From Prauserella alba (GTDB lineage: Bacteria > Actinomycetota > Actinomycetes > Mycobacteriales > Pseudonocardiaceae), in assembly GCF_024171735.1 (NCBI RefSeq), contig NZ_JAMTCH010000006.1, positions 186,001 through 250,000 of the forward strand: a stretch of DNA of 64,000 nt, read 5' to 3'. The notes beneath the pieces are model-generated. The model worked only from the letters and a program-made list of their open reading frames with translations. It did no database searches and was not told the DNA's origin. The translations under genes were made by a program, and so were the position numbers. Every line of letters begins with the position of its first letter. Position 1 is the first letter of the stretch. Shown here piece after piece: positions 15,972-24,928 of the stretch.

Positions 15972-16736
15972 TCACGGCAGGCTACGGCCGATGCCGCGGG
16001 CCGCGACCTGCAGCGCGGCCAGCAGCCGGGTGCGTTCTCGTTTGAGGGTGGGCACGACGATGCCCAGCGCGGCGACGACCTCCTGCTCGCCTCCCGACGT
16101 GGCCCGCGTGATCGGCACGGCGATGGAGCAGGCACCGAGGGTCATCTCGTCCTCGGTCGTCGCGTAGCCCTCGCGCCGGACCGCGGCCAGCTGCCTGCCC
16201 AGCCGTTCCGGATGCGTGATCGTGTGCACGGTCGGGCGGCGCAGCACCGCGGCCAGGTAGTCCTCGCGCAGCTGCGCGGGTGCGTGCGCGAGCAGCACCT
16301 TCCCGACTCCGGTGGCGTGCAGCGGAAGCCGGGAGCCCGCACGGCTGACGACCGGGACCGAGGCCCGTCCCGACAGCCGGTCGAGGTAGAGCACCTCGGT
16401 CCCGTCGCGGACGGCGAGGTGGACGGTCGCGCGGGTCGCCGCGTGAATGTCACTGAGGAACGGCGAGGCGACCTGTTGGAGTTCGGTCTGCTCGGGGGCG
16501 AGCATCCCCACGTCCCACAGTCGCCGCCCGATCGCGTAGCGGCCCTCCGCGTCCCTCGTGAGGGCCTCCCCGGCGACGAGTTCGCGCAGCAGCCGGTGCA
16601 CGGTCGGCACGGGCAGGTCCGCGCGCCGCGCCAGGTCGGTGACGCCGAGTCGGCGATGCCCGTTGTCGAACGCGTACAGCACGGCCAGCACCCGGGACAC
16701 GACGGTCGCCCCCGGGGACGAGACATTGCCGGACAT
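15972..16736 (-). CDS. IclR-family regulator of the pca-pob operon
   Basis: 254 residues from an ATG at 16736; AAAGG precedes it. N-terminal winged HTH (VVSRVLAVLYAFDNGHRRLGVTDLARRADLPVPTVHRLLRELV) and C-terminal IclR ligand domain (DGTEVLYLDRLSGRASVPVVSRAGSRLPLHATGVGKVLLAH, then RREGYATTEDEMTLGACSIAVPI). It is divergent from pcaH with only 59 bp between, and a perfect inverted repeat lies 8 bp upstream of its own start codon. It probably responds to protocatechuate, 4-hydroxybenzoate or 3-oxoadipate like other PcaR/PobR proteins, and represses itself. Confidence 0.88.
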   Translation of the reverse strand: MSGNVSSPGATVVSRVLAVLYAFDNGHRRLGVTDLARRADLPVPTVHRLLRELVAGEALTRDAEGRYAIGRRLWDVGMLAPEQTELQQVASPFLSDIHAATRATVHLAVRDGTEVLYLDRLSGRASVPVVSRAGSRLPLHATGVGKVLLAHAPAQLREDYLAAVLRRPTVHTITHPERLGRQLAAVRREGYATTEDEMTLGACSIAVPITRATSGGEQEVVAALGIVVPTLKRERTRLLAALQVAARGIGRSLP

Positions 16737-16744
16737 GTCGCCGC

Positions 16745-16761
16745 CTTTCACTGAGTGAAAG
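16745..16761. promoter_or_regulatory. Probable IclR operator (17-bp inverted repeat)
   Basis: CTTTCAC-TGA-GTGAAAG: seven-base perfect arms with a 3-base centre. It lies in the 59-bp divergent gap between the IclR gene and pcaH and overlaps the ribosome-site region of the IclR gene. One site could therefore control both directions. Symmetry and position are seen; binding is inferred. Confidence 0.7.
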
Positions 16762-16795
16762 CCCACTCTAGCCCCGGTCGTCCTCACGGCGCACG

Positions 16796-17554
16796 ATGTG
16801 GCCCATGACGCCCGCAACGCAGCGGTCCATCTCCGACGAGATCGCACAGCTCCACGCCGCGGCACAGCCCGGTGAGACCCGCACCCGCCTCGACTTCGCC
16901 CCGTACCGCAGCTCCGTGCTGCGCCACCCCACGAAAGCGCCCCTGACCGTCGACCCCGAAGAGGTCGAACTGGCGGCACCCGTCTTCGGGCAGTCCGATG
17001 TGGACCCGACCGAGGCGGATCTGACCCTGCACCCGCAGGGCGAACCGATCGGGGAACGGATGGTCGTGACCGGGCGAGTACTCGACGCCGACGGCCGCCC
17101 CGTGCGGGGCCAGCTGGTCGAGATCTGGCAGGCCAACGCCGCCGGCCGCTACGTGCACAAGGGCGACCAGCACCCCGCTCCCCTCGACCCGCACTTCCAC
17201 GGCGCGGGCCGGTGCCTGACCGACGGCGAGGGCCGCTACCGGTTCACGACGATCAAGCCGGGCCCCTACCCGTGGCGCAACCACGACAACGCCTGGCGCC
17301 CCGCCCACATCCATTTCTCGCTGTTCGGCCACGAGTTCACGCAACGCCTCGTCACGCAGATGTACTTCCCCGGCGACCCGTTGTTCCCGCTCGACCCGAT
17401 CTTCCAGTCGATCACCGACGAACAGGCACGGCAACGCCTGATCGCGACCTACGACCACGACGTCACCACCCACGAGTGGGCCACCGGGTACAGCTGGGAC
17501 ATCGTGCTGACCGGCTCGCACGCCACCCCGATGGAGGAGGACACCGATGCGTGA
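16796..17554 (+). CDS. pcaH: Protocatechuate 3,4-dioxygenase beta subunit
   Basis: 252 residues (an in-frame ATG at 16805 is an alternative start). The intradiol dioxygenase core is clear: VTGRVLDADGRPVRGQLVEIWQANAAGRYVH with the first Tyr ligand, PGPYPW with the second, and the AHIHFS pair of His ligands to Fe(III). The N-terminal YRSSVLRHPTKAP segment is typical of PcaH. With PcaG it opens protocatechuate to 3-carboxy-cis,cis-muconate. It is the first gene of pcaHGBC-pobA and overlaps pcaG by 8 bp. Confidence 0.94.
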   Translation: MWPMTPATQRSISDEIAQLHAAAQPGETRTRLDFAPYRSSVLRHPTKAPLTVDPEEVELAAPVFGQSDVDPTEADLTLHPQGEPIGERMVVTGRVLDADGRPVRGQLVEIWQANAAGRYVHKGDQHPAPLDPHFHGAGRCLTDGEGRYRFTTIKPGPYPWRNHDNAWRPAHIHFSLFGHEFTQRLVTQMYFPGDPLFPLDPIFQSITDEQARQRLIATYDHDVTTHEWATGYSWDIVLTGSHATPMEEDTDA

Positions 17555-18110
17555 GCACGGACGGAGCGCTCCGACCCCCGGCCAGACCGTCGGCCCGTTC
17601 TTCCACTACGCCCTGCCCTACGACGACGGCCCTCGGCTCGCACCCGCGGGTGCGCCGGACACGATCCGGCTGCACGGCACCGTCTACGACGGCGCGGGCG
17701 CCCCGGTGCCCGACGCCCTCCTGGAGGTCCGGCAGGCCGACACGTCCGGCCGGGTGCCCGCCACCGAGGGGTCGCTGCGCCGCGACGGCCGGTTCACCGG
17801 GTGGGGCCGGGCCGCCACCGACCGGGCGGGCCGGTACGCCTTCACCACCGTGGAACCGGCACCGGTCCGTGACGGCGCGGCCGCGTACTTCGCGGTGACC
17901 GTGTTCGCACGCGGCCTGCTGGATCGAGTGTTCACCCGCATCTACGTGCCCGGCCGGGGTCTCGAGGACGATCCGCTGCTCGGCGCGCTGCCCGCCGATC
18001 GGCGCGGCACACTGATCGCCATGCGTGATTCCGACGGCGCTCTGCACCATGACATCCGTCTCCAGGGCGAGGGCGAGACGGTGTTCCTGGCGTTCCCCGG
18101 CCACGAATGA
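17547..18110 (+). CDS. pcaG: Protocatechuate 3,4-dioxygenase alpha subunit
   Basis: 187 residues, usual for PcaG. It begins with PTPGQTVGPFFHYALPY, the standard N-terminus of the alpha subunit, followed by the intradiol beta-sandwich (LHGTVYDGAGAPVPDALLEVRQAD, FTTVEPAPV, FARGLLDRVFTRIYVPG). As expected for the alpha chain it lacks the full His/His iron site found in PcaH. It forms the (alpha-beta)n holoenzyme with PcaH. Its stop overlaps the ATG of pcaB. Confidence 0.94.
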   Translation: MREHGRSAPTPGQTVGPFFHYALPYDDGPRLAPAGAPDTIRLHGTVYDGAGAPVPDALLEVRQADTSGRVPATEGSLRRDGRFTGWGRAATDRAGRYAFTTVEPAPVRDGAAAYFAVTVFARGLLDRVFTRIYVPGRGLEDDPLLGALPADRRGTLIAMRDSDGALHHDIRLQGEGETVFLAFPGHE

Positions 18111-19294
18111 TGAGTGGCATGCTCGAACCCGGCGCGCACCGGGCCGTCGACCTGATCGACGACACCGCGGTGGCCGAAGCCCTGCGCACGGTCGAGATCG
18201 CCTGGCTGCGCGCGCTCGCCGCGACGGGCGCGATGCCGGCCGCCGATGCCGGCCGCGCGGCCGAGGCACTCTCACGGGCACGCCTCGACGTCGGCGATCT
18301 CGGGCGGCAGGCCGAGGACGCGGGCAATCCGGTGGTCCCGCTCGTCGCCGCGTTGCGGGAAGCCGTTGCCGACGAGCGCCTCGCGGTACGCGTGCACCGC
18401 GGGCTGACCAGCCAGGACACGCTGGACACCGCGCTCGTGCTGCTGACCAGGGACGTCTTCGACCGGGTCGGTGCGGATCTCGGCACCACCGCGGACCACC
18501 TCGCGGCGCTCGCCGAACGGCACCGGGACGCCGTCATGGCGGGCCGCACGCTCACGCAGCACGCCGTCCCGGTGACCTTCGGGCTGACGGCGGCCCAGTG
18601 GCTCGCCGGCGTCCTCGACGCCAGGGATGCCGTCCTCGACCGCAGAGACCGCCTCCCGGTGCAGTGCGGCGGCGCCGCGGGCACGCTCTCCCTCGTGGCC
18701 GATCTCGCACCCGACCCCGTGGCGACGGCACGTGCCTTCGCTGCCGAACTCACGCTCCGCTGGCCGGGACTGCCGTGGCACACCCGCCGCCGCCCGGTGA
18801 CCGATGCCGGCGACGCGCTCGTCGGCGTGTGCGACGCGCTCGGCGTTCTCGCCACCGACGTCACCGTGCTCGGCAGGCCCGAGATCGCCGAGGTCCGCGA
18901 AGGCCCTGCCGGCGGACGAGGCGGCTCGTCGACAATGCCGCACAAGCGGAATCCGGTGCTGTCGGTCCTGGTCCGCGGTGCGGCACTGCAGGCGCCGCAG
19001 CTCGGCGCGCAGCTGCACCTCGCCGCCGCCCAGGCCGTCGACCAACGTCCCGACGGGGCCTGGCACGCCGAGTGGCCCGCGCTCCGCCGCCTCCTCGAAC
19101 TCACGATCACCGCCGCGTCGCAGGCGGCCGAGCTGACCGCGGGACTCGAGGTCGACACCACCGCGATGCGCGCCCGCGCCGACCACGCCGCCGACGGGCT
19201 GCTCGCCGAGCGGGGCACCACCGGTGACCCGGCCGATTATCTCGGCGCGGCGGGACGGTTCGTCGACACCGTCCTCGACCGCCATCACAGCTGA
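18107..19294 (+). CDS. pcaB: 3-carboxy-cis,cis-muconate cycloisomerase
   Basis: 395 residues of the fumarase/argininosuccinate lyase superfamily. The superfamily signature GGSSTMPHKRNPV is intact near residues 271-283, and GLTSQDTLDTALVLL and RTLTQHAVPVTFGL are further conserved blocks. It converts the PcaHG product into 4-carboxymuconolactone. The length is somewhat shorter than many PcaB proteins (about 450), mainly at the C-terminus. It overlaps pcaG by 4 bp (ATGA) and lies 30 bp before pcaC. Confidence 0.92.
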   Translation: MMSGMLEPGAHRAVDLIDDTAVAEALRTVEIAWLRALAATGAMPAADAGRAAEALSRARLDVGDLGRQAEDAGNPVVPLVAALREAVADERLAVRVHRGLTSQDTLDTALVLLTRDVFDRVGADLGTTADHLAALAERHRDAVMAGRTLTQHAVPVTFGLTAAQWLAGVLDARDAVLDRRDRLPVQCGGAAGTLSLVADLAPDPVATARAFAAELTLRWPGLPWHTRRRPVTDAGDALVGVCDALGVLATDVTVLGRPEIAEVREGPAGGRGGSSTMPHKRNPVLSVLVRGAALQAPQLGAQLHLAAAQAVDQRPDGAWHAEWPALRRLLELTITAASQAAELTAGLEVDTTAMRARADHAADGLLAERGTTGDPADYLGAAGRFVDTVLDRHHS

Positions 19295-19324
19295 CGCCCC
19301 ACCGACCCACGACGGGAGAGATCG

Positions 19325-19756
19325 ATGCCCGACCCGTACGACGACGGCATGCGCGTGCGCCGCGAAGTGCTCGGCGAGGCGCACGTCGACCGTGCCGAGG
19401 CACGCAAGACCACCTTCACCGAGGACTTCCAGGAGTTCATCACCCGCTACGCGTGGGGCAGCGTGTGGACCCGGCCCGGCCTCGACCGGCGCATGCGCAG
19501 CGTCGCGGTGCTCACCGCGACGCTGGCCCACGGCCACTGGGACGAGTTCGCCATGCACGTGCGCGCTGCCCTCACGAACGGCCTGACCGTCGACGAGATC
19601 CGCGAGGTGATCCTGCAGAGCGCCGTCTACTGTGGAGTTCCGGTCGCCAACCACGGATTCGCCGTGGCACAGCGGGTTCTGGAGGACCAGCACGTTCCCG
19701 AGGAAGGACCGGTTCCCGGCGAGGACGGCGACGACGAACGGACCGGCGGCGCATGA
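19325..19756 (+). CDS. pcaC: 4-carboxymuconolactone decarboxylase
   Basis: 143 residues, an AhpD-like all-helical protein. Typical PcaC features are MRVRREVLGEAHVDRA, FQEFITRYAWGSVWTRPGLDRR, the acid/base region LTATLAHGHWDEFAMHVRAAL and EIREVILQSAVYCGVPVAN. It makes 3-oxoadipate enol-lactone. It is a separate polypeptide; the PcaD hydrolase fusion (PcaL) common in actinomycetes is not present. ATGA overlap with pobA. No pcaD, pcaI, pcaJ or pcaF is seen in this window. Confidence 0.92.
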   Translation: MPDPYDDGMRVRREVLGEAHVDRAEARKTTFTEDFQEFITRYAWGSVWTRPGLDRRMRSVAVLTATLAHGHWDEFAMHVRAALTNGLTVDEIREVILQSAVYCGVPVANHGFAVAQRVLEDQHVPEEGPVPGEDGDDERTGGA

Positions 19757-20943
19757 GCGCGCGCGAGGTCACCACGACGAGCGTGGGGATCGTCGGCGGC
19801 GGTCCGGCGGGGCTGATGCTCTCCCACCTCCTCGCACGACGCGGGATCGACTCGGTCGTCGTGGACCACCGCAGCCGCGACGAGATCGAACAGACCGTGC
19901 GCGCGGGGATTCTGGAGGCCGACAGTGTACGGCTGCTCAGCGAGACCGGGGTGTCCGAACGGGTCCTGTCGGAGGGCGATCGGCACGGGGGCACGTATCT
20001 CGCCTTCGGCGGGGAATTGCACCACATCGACTTCCAGGAACTAGCCGGCGCGTCGGTGTGGCTGTATCCGCAGACCGAGGTGTTCGTCGACCTCGCCGAT
20101 GCCCGCGCGGCCGCCGGTGCGGACGTGCGATTCGGCGTCGGCGACACGTCGGTGCACGACGTCACCGGCGAACGGCCGTCGATCCGATTCACCGACGCCG
20201 ACGGCAGCGCTCACGAGATCCGGTGCCGGTACCTGGTCGGCGCGGACGGCTCACACAGCCTGTGCCGCCACGCGATTCCGCCCTCCGAGATCCGGCAGTA
20301 CCGCAAGGAGTACCCCTTCGCGTGGTTCGGCATCCTGTGCGAGGCGCCGAAGAGCGCGCCGGAACTGATCTACAACCACTCCGACCGCGGGTTCGCGCTG
20401 ATCAGCCAACGGACCGAGACCACGCAGCGGATGTACTTCCAGTGCGATCCCGACGAGGACGTCGACGCCTGGTCGGACGATCGGATCTGGTCCGAGCTGC
20501 AGGCCCGCGTGGGAGCCAACGGGCACGAACTCACGGAGGGCCCGATCACCGGAAAATCGGTGCTGCGGTTCCGGAGCAACGTCGTGGAGCCCATGCGCTA
20601 CGGGAACATGGTACTGGCGGGCGATGCCGCGCACACCGTTCCGCCGACGGGTGCGAAGGGTCTCAACCTGGCACTCGCCGATGTCCGAGTCCTCGCCGAG
20701 ACCCTCGAACGGGCACTGACCGACCGCGACGACGACGCGCTGGACGAGTATTCTCGGCGCGCACTGGACAGGGTCTGGCGCTCGCAGCACTTCTCGTACT
20801 GGATGACCTCGATGCTGCACCGGCCACTCGCGGCCGACGAGTTCGATCTCCGCCGCCAGGTCGCGGAGCTGCACTCCGTGGTGCGGTCCACGGCAGGGAA
20901 GACCTACCTCGCGGAGGCCTACACGGGCTGGCCCTCCGGATGA
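19753..20943 (+). CDS. pobA: 4-hydroxybenzoate 3-monooxygenase
   Basis: 396 residues, matching PobA. FAD-binding GIVGGGPAGLMLSHLL at the N-terminus, the EQTVRAGILEADSV and YPQTEVFVDL segments, the YLVGADGSHS motif and the second FAD motif GDAAHTVPPTGAKGLNLALAD are all present. It hydroxylates 4-hydroxybenzoate to protocatechuate using NAD(P)H and oxygen, feeding PcaHG encoded in the same operon. The start ATG at 19753 overlaps the pcaC stop. Confidence 0.93.
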   Translation: MSAREVTTTSVGIVGGGPAGLMLSHLLARRGIDSVVVDHRSRDEIEQTVRAGILEADSVRLLSETGVSERVLSEGDRHGGTYLAFGGELHHIDFQELAGASVWLYPQTEVFVDLADARAAAGADVRFGVGDTSVHDVTGERPSIRFTDADGSAHEIRCRYLVGADGSHSLCRHAIPPSEIRQYRKEYPFAWFGILCEAPKSAPELIYNHSDRGFALISQRTETTQRMYFQCDPDEDVDAWSDDRIWSELQARVGANGHELTEGPITGKSVLRFRSNVVEPMRYGNMVLAGDAAHTVPPTGAKGLNLALADVRVLAETLERALTDRDDDALDEYSRRALDRVWRSQHFSYWMTSMLHRPLAADEFDLRRQVAELHSVVRSTAGKTYLAEAYTGWPSG

Positions 20944-21056
20944 CCCCGCCGCCCGGTTCGCGCATTCGGACTTGAGCTCGGCGCCCCGTGCTGACAGGCT
21001 TCCGTCATCATGGCACCCGCCCGCGGCGGGTGTTCTCGTCGATGCAGGAGGTACCC

Positions 21057-21935
21057 GTGGCGAACCCGGCTCGTGTGCTCGCCGGAGCACTCGAACCCCT
21101 CGTCGGCCAGACCTACTTCGCTCAGGAGTGCCACGACGCCTACGAGAAGCTCGGTTTCAACGGCAGTCCCGGCTCCAGGGACGGCGTGCCCAATCCGGAC
21201 GGCCCGGCGTACTTCACGAGCCGCGGTTCCGTGCTGGGCCAGGTCTCCGGTGACGTCATCGCGGCGACGTTCGCCGTGTTCAACCCCGAGGTCGTCGTCC
21301 CGGCCGTGGCCTACGGCTGGTCGCTCACCGACGCAGGGACGATCTGCCGGGCCCGGACCGAAGGTGCGACCCGGCAACTCGTGCGCGTCCTCGGCGAGCA
21401 CCCCGATCGGATCGACGAGGCACGGCCACTGCTGCAGCGGGCCGTCGAGCCGCTCCGCCCGGAAGGCAAGCCGTTGTTCGCCGGGCTTCGTTCACTCGGC
21501 CTGCCCGGCGATCCCGTCGGCGACGTGTGGCGGCTCGCCGACATGCTCCGCGAGTACCGCGGCGACGTGCACATCGCCGCCTGGACCGGTGCCGGGTTCG
21601 ACGCCGTCGAGATCGGCCTGCTCACCGAGCTGTACTGGGGTCTGCCCATGCGCACCTACATCCGCTCGCGCGCATGGTCGCCCGAACAGCTCGACGCCGC
21701 CGAGCAGCGGCTCGTCAGCCGCGGCCTCGTCACCGACGGTGCGCTCACCGAACAGGGCAGGGCCGAACGAGAGGCCGTGGAGACCGCCACCGACCGCCAG
21801 TGCAGGCCGATCGTCGACGCCCTCGGCGACGCCCTCGAGACGCTCGTCGAGATTCTGCGCCCCTGGAGCCGACAGGTGTGCGAAGCGGGCGGTTACCCGT
21901 CCTCCGGCCCCATGGCACGCACCGACGGTCGCTAG
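21057..21935 (+). CDS. SCO6745-like helical protein
   Basis: 292 residues from a GTG at 21057 with a perfect AGGAGG five bases upstream; an in-frame upstream start at 20988 lacks a site. The sequence (YFAQECHDAYEKLGF, PAYFTSRGSVLGQVSGDVIAATFAVFNPEVV, then a C-terminal segment WSPEQLDAAEQRLVSRGLVTDGALTEQGR resembling a winged HTH) matches an actinobacterial family named after Streptomyces SCO6745. Biochemical function is unknown. It lies 113 bp after pobA but has its own gap and ends at a hairpin. Confidence 0.7.
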   Translation: MANPARVLAGALEPLVGQTYFAQECHDAYEKLGFNGSPGSRDGVPNPDGPAYFTSRGSVLGQVSGDVIAATFAVFNPEVVVPAVAYGWSLTDAGTICRARTEGATRQLVRVLGEHPDRIDEARPLLQRAVEPLRPEGKPLFAGLRSLGLPGDPVGDVWRLADMLREYRGDVHIAAWTGAGFDAVEIGLLTELYWGLPMRTYIRSRAWSPEQLDAAEQRLVSRGLVTDGALTEQGRAEREAVETATDRQCRPIVDALGDALETLVEILRPWSRQVCEAGGYPSSGPMARTDGR

Positions 21936-21943
21936 TACAGGTC

Positions 21944-21980
21944 GTGACGGCGCCGGCGTGCCCGCACGGTGCCGTCACGT
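21944..21980. terminator. Hairpin terminator between convergent genes
   Basis: Nine-base arms CGTGACGGC (21944-21952) and GCCGTCACG (21972-21980), with an inner CGTG/CACG stem in the loop. It begins 9 bp after the SCO6745-like stop and 35 bp from the end of the convergent enoyl-CoA hydratase gene. Confidence 0.65.
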
Positions 21981-22014
21981 CGAGGCGCCAGGGCGGCCAC
22001 TCCGGCTAGTCCGA

Positions 22015-22923
22015 CTACTCCGGGGATCGGGTACCGGATCCCGTCGCGTCGTCGGGCGGGAGCGGCCACCGGGGCAGGCCGTCGGGAACGTCCGTGCTGG
22101 GCCGCCCCGGGAACTGCGCGGGCCGCTTCTCGAGGAACGCCGCGACGCCCTCGGCAGCGTCCGCACCGGCGCCGAGGGCGTACATCGCACGGGAGTCGGC
22201 CCGGTGCGCGTCCCACGGCGTGGCCGAACCGAGCATGCCCCACAGCAGCTGACGGGCGACCGCCACGGAGACGGCCGACGTGTTGTCGGCGATCTCCGAC
22301 GCGAGTTCGGTCGCGGTGTCGAGCAGCCGCTCGCCGGGAACGACTCGGGACACGAGTCCGCCGTCACGGGCTTCTTCCGCGTCGAACACGCGCCCGGTGG
22401 CGACCCACTCCATGGCCTGCGAGATGCCGACGATGCGGGGCAGGAACCAGGTGGAGGCCGCCTCCGGGACGATGCCGCGGCGCGCGAACACGAACCCGAA
22501 CCGCGCATCCTCCGAGGCGATGCGGACGTCCATCGGCAGCGTCATCGTCACGCCGACGCCGACCGCGGGCCCGTTGACGGCGCCGATCACGGGTTTGCGG
22601 CAGGCGGCGATGCGCAACGAGACCGTGCCGCCGCCGTCGCGCGGTACCCCGTCGATCTCGCCGTGGGCGGAGCGCCGCTCCCCGCCGTCGCCGGCGTCGA
22701 AGGTGTCGGCGCCGCCGCCGAGATCGGCGCCGGCGCAGAAGCCGCGTCCCTCGCCGGTCACGATCACCACGCGCACGTCGTCGTCGGCGTCGACCCTGTC
22801 GAACACGTCGACGAGCTCGCGGGCCATCGTGGTGGTGAAGGCGTTCAACCGCTCCGGACGGTGCAGGGTCACCGTGGCGATCGGTCCGGACACCTCGTAG
22901 CGGATCTCGGCGTACTCGCCCAT
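22015..22923 (-). CDS. Enoyl-CoA hydratase/isomerase family protein
   Basis: 302 residues of the crotonase superfamily. Oxyanion-hole elements are visible: LNAFTTTMARELVDVFDR after the first strand, GRGFCAGADLGGG, and IGAVNGPAVGVGVTMTLPMDVRIAS. The acidic region RRGIVPEAASTWFLPRIVG contains the Glu usual for hydratases. An insertion of about 25 residues follows GADLGG (GADTFDAGDGGERRSAHGE). It is a single gene between a terminator and a divergent hydrolase, so its pathway is unclear; fatty acid or aromatic side-chain breakdown are options. Confidence 0.85.
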   Translation of the reverse strand: MGEYAEIRYEVSGPIATVTLHRPERLNAFTTTMARELVDVFDRVDADDDVRVVIVTGEGRGFCAGADLGGGADTFDAGDGGERRSAHGEIDGVPRDGGGTVSLRIAACRKPVIGAVNGPAVGVGVTMTLPMDVRIASEDARFGFVFARRGIVPEAASTWFLPRIVGISQAMEWVATGRVFDAEEARDGGLVSRVVPGERLLDTATELASEIADNTSAVSVAVARQLLWGMLGSATPWDAHRADSRAMYALGAGADAAEGVAAFLEKRPAQFPGRPSTDVPDGLPRWPLPPDDATGSGTRSPE

Positions 22924-23103
22924 TCCGTGCCACCGTCCCCTTCGACAGGCCGCAGCGATCGTTGATCGTCCGCCAAGCTAGCAGCGCGGCGCGGCAGGCC
23001 CAACCCTCGCGCGGCCACCGCCGGGTCCGGACCGCGGGTCACGTCACCGGTCTGCACCGCCCGACGAACCCGGTTGCGGCCGCCGCCGGGTAGATTCGAT
23101 GCG

Positions 23104-23982
23104 ATGGATGTCGACCGCACTCCCGACGCGCCGCCCTCGTTTCACGCCGCGCCGCCCTGGTTCCACGCCGCGCTGGCCGACCGGCCCGAGCACCGGGACA
23201 CGATGGTCAACGGCGCCAACGTCCACCTGCGCTGCTGGGGTGAGACGCACCAGCCGGGGCTGGTGCTCGTGCACGGCGGGTCGGCCCATTCCGGATGGTG
23301 GGATCACATCGCGCCGCTGCTCGCTCAGCATCGCCGGGTCGTGGCCGTCGATCTGTCCGGTCACGGTGACAGCGCCGCCAGGGATGCCTATGACATCACG
23401 CTCTGGGCGCGCGAGGTCGTCGCCGCTGCGGAAGCGGGTGGAATCGGCCGTCCGTTCCACGTCGCCGGGCACAGCATGGGCGGCTGGGTCACCGCGCAGA
23501 CCGGGGCCGAGTTCGGAGACCGGCTCACCGGCCTCACCATCATCGATTCACCGTTGAACGACCATCCGCCCGAGGAGCGCAAGGCACGGCCCGTCCGCGT
23601 GCACCCGGACCGGGAGACGATTCTCGGCAGGTTCCGCACGCTGCCGCCGCAGGACGTCCTGCTGCCCTACGTGCGCAGGCACGTCGCCGAGGAATCGGTA
23701 CGGGCGGTCGACGGTGGCTGGACCTGGAAGTTCGACCCGACGATCACGGTGCCGCACACGCCGCTGCGCGGCATCCTCCCCCGGATCGACCGGCCGACAT
23801 CGTTCCTGCGCGCCGAGCACGGCCTCGTCCCGCCGACCATGGCTGACGAGATCCGCTCCCTCCTGCGGCCGCACAGCATGCTGGTCGACCTGCCCGACGC
23901 CGGGCATCACCCGATGCTGGACCGGCCGCTGACCCTCGTCACCGCGCTGCGCACGATCCTCGCGACGACCGGGCGGCCCTGA
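23104..23982 (+). CDS. Alpha/beta hydrolase
   Basis: 292 residues from an ATG at 23104 (a TTG 10 codons upstream is in frame but unlikely). Oxyanion-hole LVLVHGGSAHSGWWDH, nucleophile elbow AGHSMGGW and a C-terminal His in DAGHHPMLD define the fold. It has no signal peptide, so it acts in the cytosol. Esterase, lactonase or C-C hydrolase are all possible; because pcaD is missing from the neighbouring pca operon a lactone hydrolase role could be tested, but nothing specific supports it. Confidence 0.82.
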   Translation: MDVDRTPDAPPSFHAAPPWFHAALADRPEHRDTMVNGANVHLRCWGETHQPGLVLVHGGSAHSGWWDHIAPLLAQHRRVVAVDLSGHGDSAARDAYDITLWAREVVAAAEAGGIGRPFHVAGHSMGGWVTAQTGAEFGDRLTGLTIIDSPLNDHPPEERKARPVRVHPDRETILGRFRTLPPQDVLLPYVRRHVAEESVRAVDGGWTWKFDPTITVPHTPLRGILPRIDRPTSFLRAEHGLVPPTMADEIRSLLRPHSMLVDLPDAGHHPMLDRPLTLVTALRTILATTGRP

Positions 23983-24053
23983 CGGCTTCGGCCGCGTTCA
24001 CCGGCACGGCGACCCGCGGAACACCGACTGCTCGCGCCGAACCGGCGACGTCC

Positions 24054-24773
24054 CTACCCGGCCACGTCGGTGAGCGCCGTCGTCACTGCCGGCCAGGCAG
24101 CGCTCAGCGGGTCGATCACCTCGAAATGCGCGGCACCGGGAACCACGACCAGTTTCGCCGCCGGATGACTGTCCACATACGACTCGCTGACCGAGACGGG
24201 GAGCCGGTCCTCGGCCCCGTGCACGATCGTGACCGGGCCCTCCGGCGCCGGCATCCACACCGGGTCGAGGTCGGGACGTTCGTCCGGAGGGCCGCCGAGG
24301 AATGCCTCGACCGCACCGTCACCGAGGTCGAGCCGGTGGGCGAGCCGCAGGTCCGCCACCGGCGCGAGCGGCACGGTGCCGAGCAGGCCCGCGGGCGGAC
24401 ACGAAGACGCCGCCCACAACGCGAGATGCCCGCCCGCCGAATGGCCTGCCAGTACCACCTCGCGGGCACCGACCTGCGCCGGCAACTCGGCCAGCGCGGC
24501 GCCGACGTCGCCGGCCGGCTCGTCCGGCTCGCCCGGAACCCTGCGGTACTCGACGGACACCACCGGCCAGCCCTCGTCCCGCAGTGCCACCGCGAGCGGG
24601 CGTGTGTGGATCCGGTCGTAGGCGGGCCTCCAGTATCCACCGTGGACGAACACCAGCAACGGGTACCTCGCCGTAGCGGAGAACCAGGCGTCTGCGACGT
24701 GGTCGGGATCGTCGCCGTAGCGCAGCGTCCGATCGGGCTCGGGCGCCGGCCGCGTCAACACCGCACGGTCCAT
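24054..24773 (-). CDS. kynB: Kynurenine formamidase (arylformamidase), alpha/beta-hydrolase type
   Basis: 239 residues from an ATG at 24773 with AGGAGGAGG upstream. The HGGYW oxyanion motif (FVHGGYWRPAYDR), nucleophile in LAGHSAGGHLALW, Asp in VHGAEDRLPV and His in GAAHFEV are those of the eukaryotic/bacterial arylformamidase group of hydrolases, unrelated in fold to cyclase-type KynB. It hydrolyses N-formylkynurenine to kynurenine. Divergent from kynU across 155 bp. Context with kynU and kynA makes the assignment firm; the symbol is by function. Confidence 0.82.
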   Translation of the reverse strand: MDRAVLTRPAPEPDRTLRYGDDPDHVADAWFSATARYPLLVFVHGGYWRPAYDRIHTRPLAVALRDEGWPVVSVEYRRVPGEPDEPAGDVGAALAELPAQVGAREVVLAGHSAGGHLALWAASSCPPAGLLGTVPLAPVADLRLAHRLDLGDGAVEAFLGGPPDERPDLDPVWMPAPEGPVTIVHGAEDRLPVSVSESYVDSHPAAKLVVVPGAAHFEVIDPLSAAWPAVTTALTDVAG

Positions 24774-24928
24774 CACGGCCTCCTCCTGAGTACGGTCCCG
24801 TCGACGGTATCGACGGCGAGCTCGTCCGGATGCACAGCGGCAGCGCACGACGCCCCCGCGTTCGCACAGCGTGAGACATTACCGTCTAGGTGACGAAACC
24901 GGGGACACAGCAAGGGAGCCGACCCACC

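Noticed and set aside
20988-21056. Upstream ATG at 20988 as the start of the SCO6745-like gene
   Set aside because: There is no ribosome site there, whereas the GTG at 21057 has a perfect AGGAGG at the right distance.
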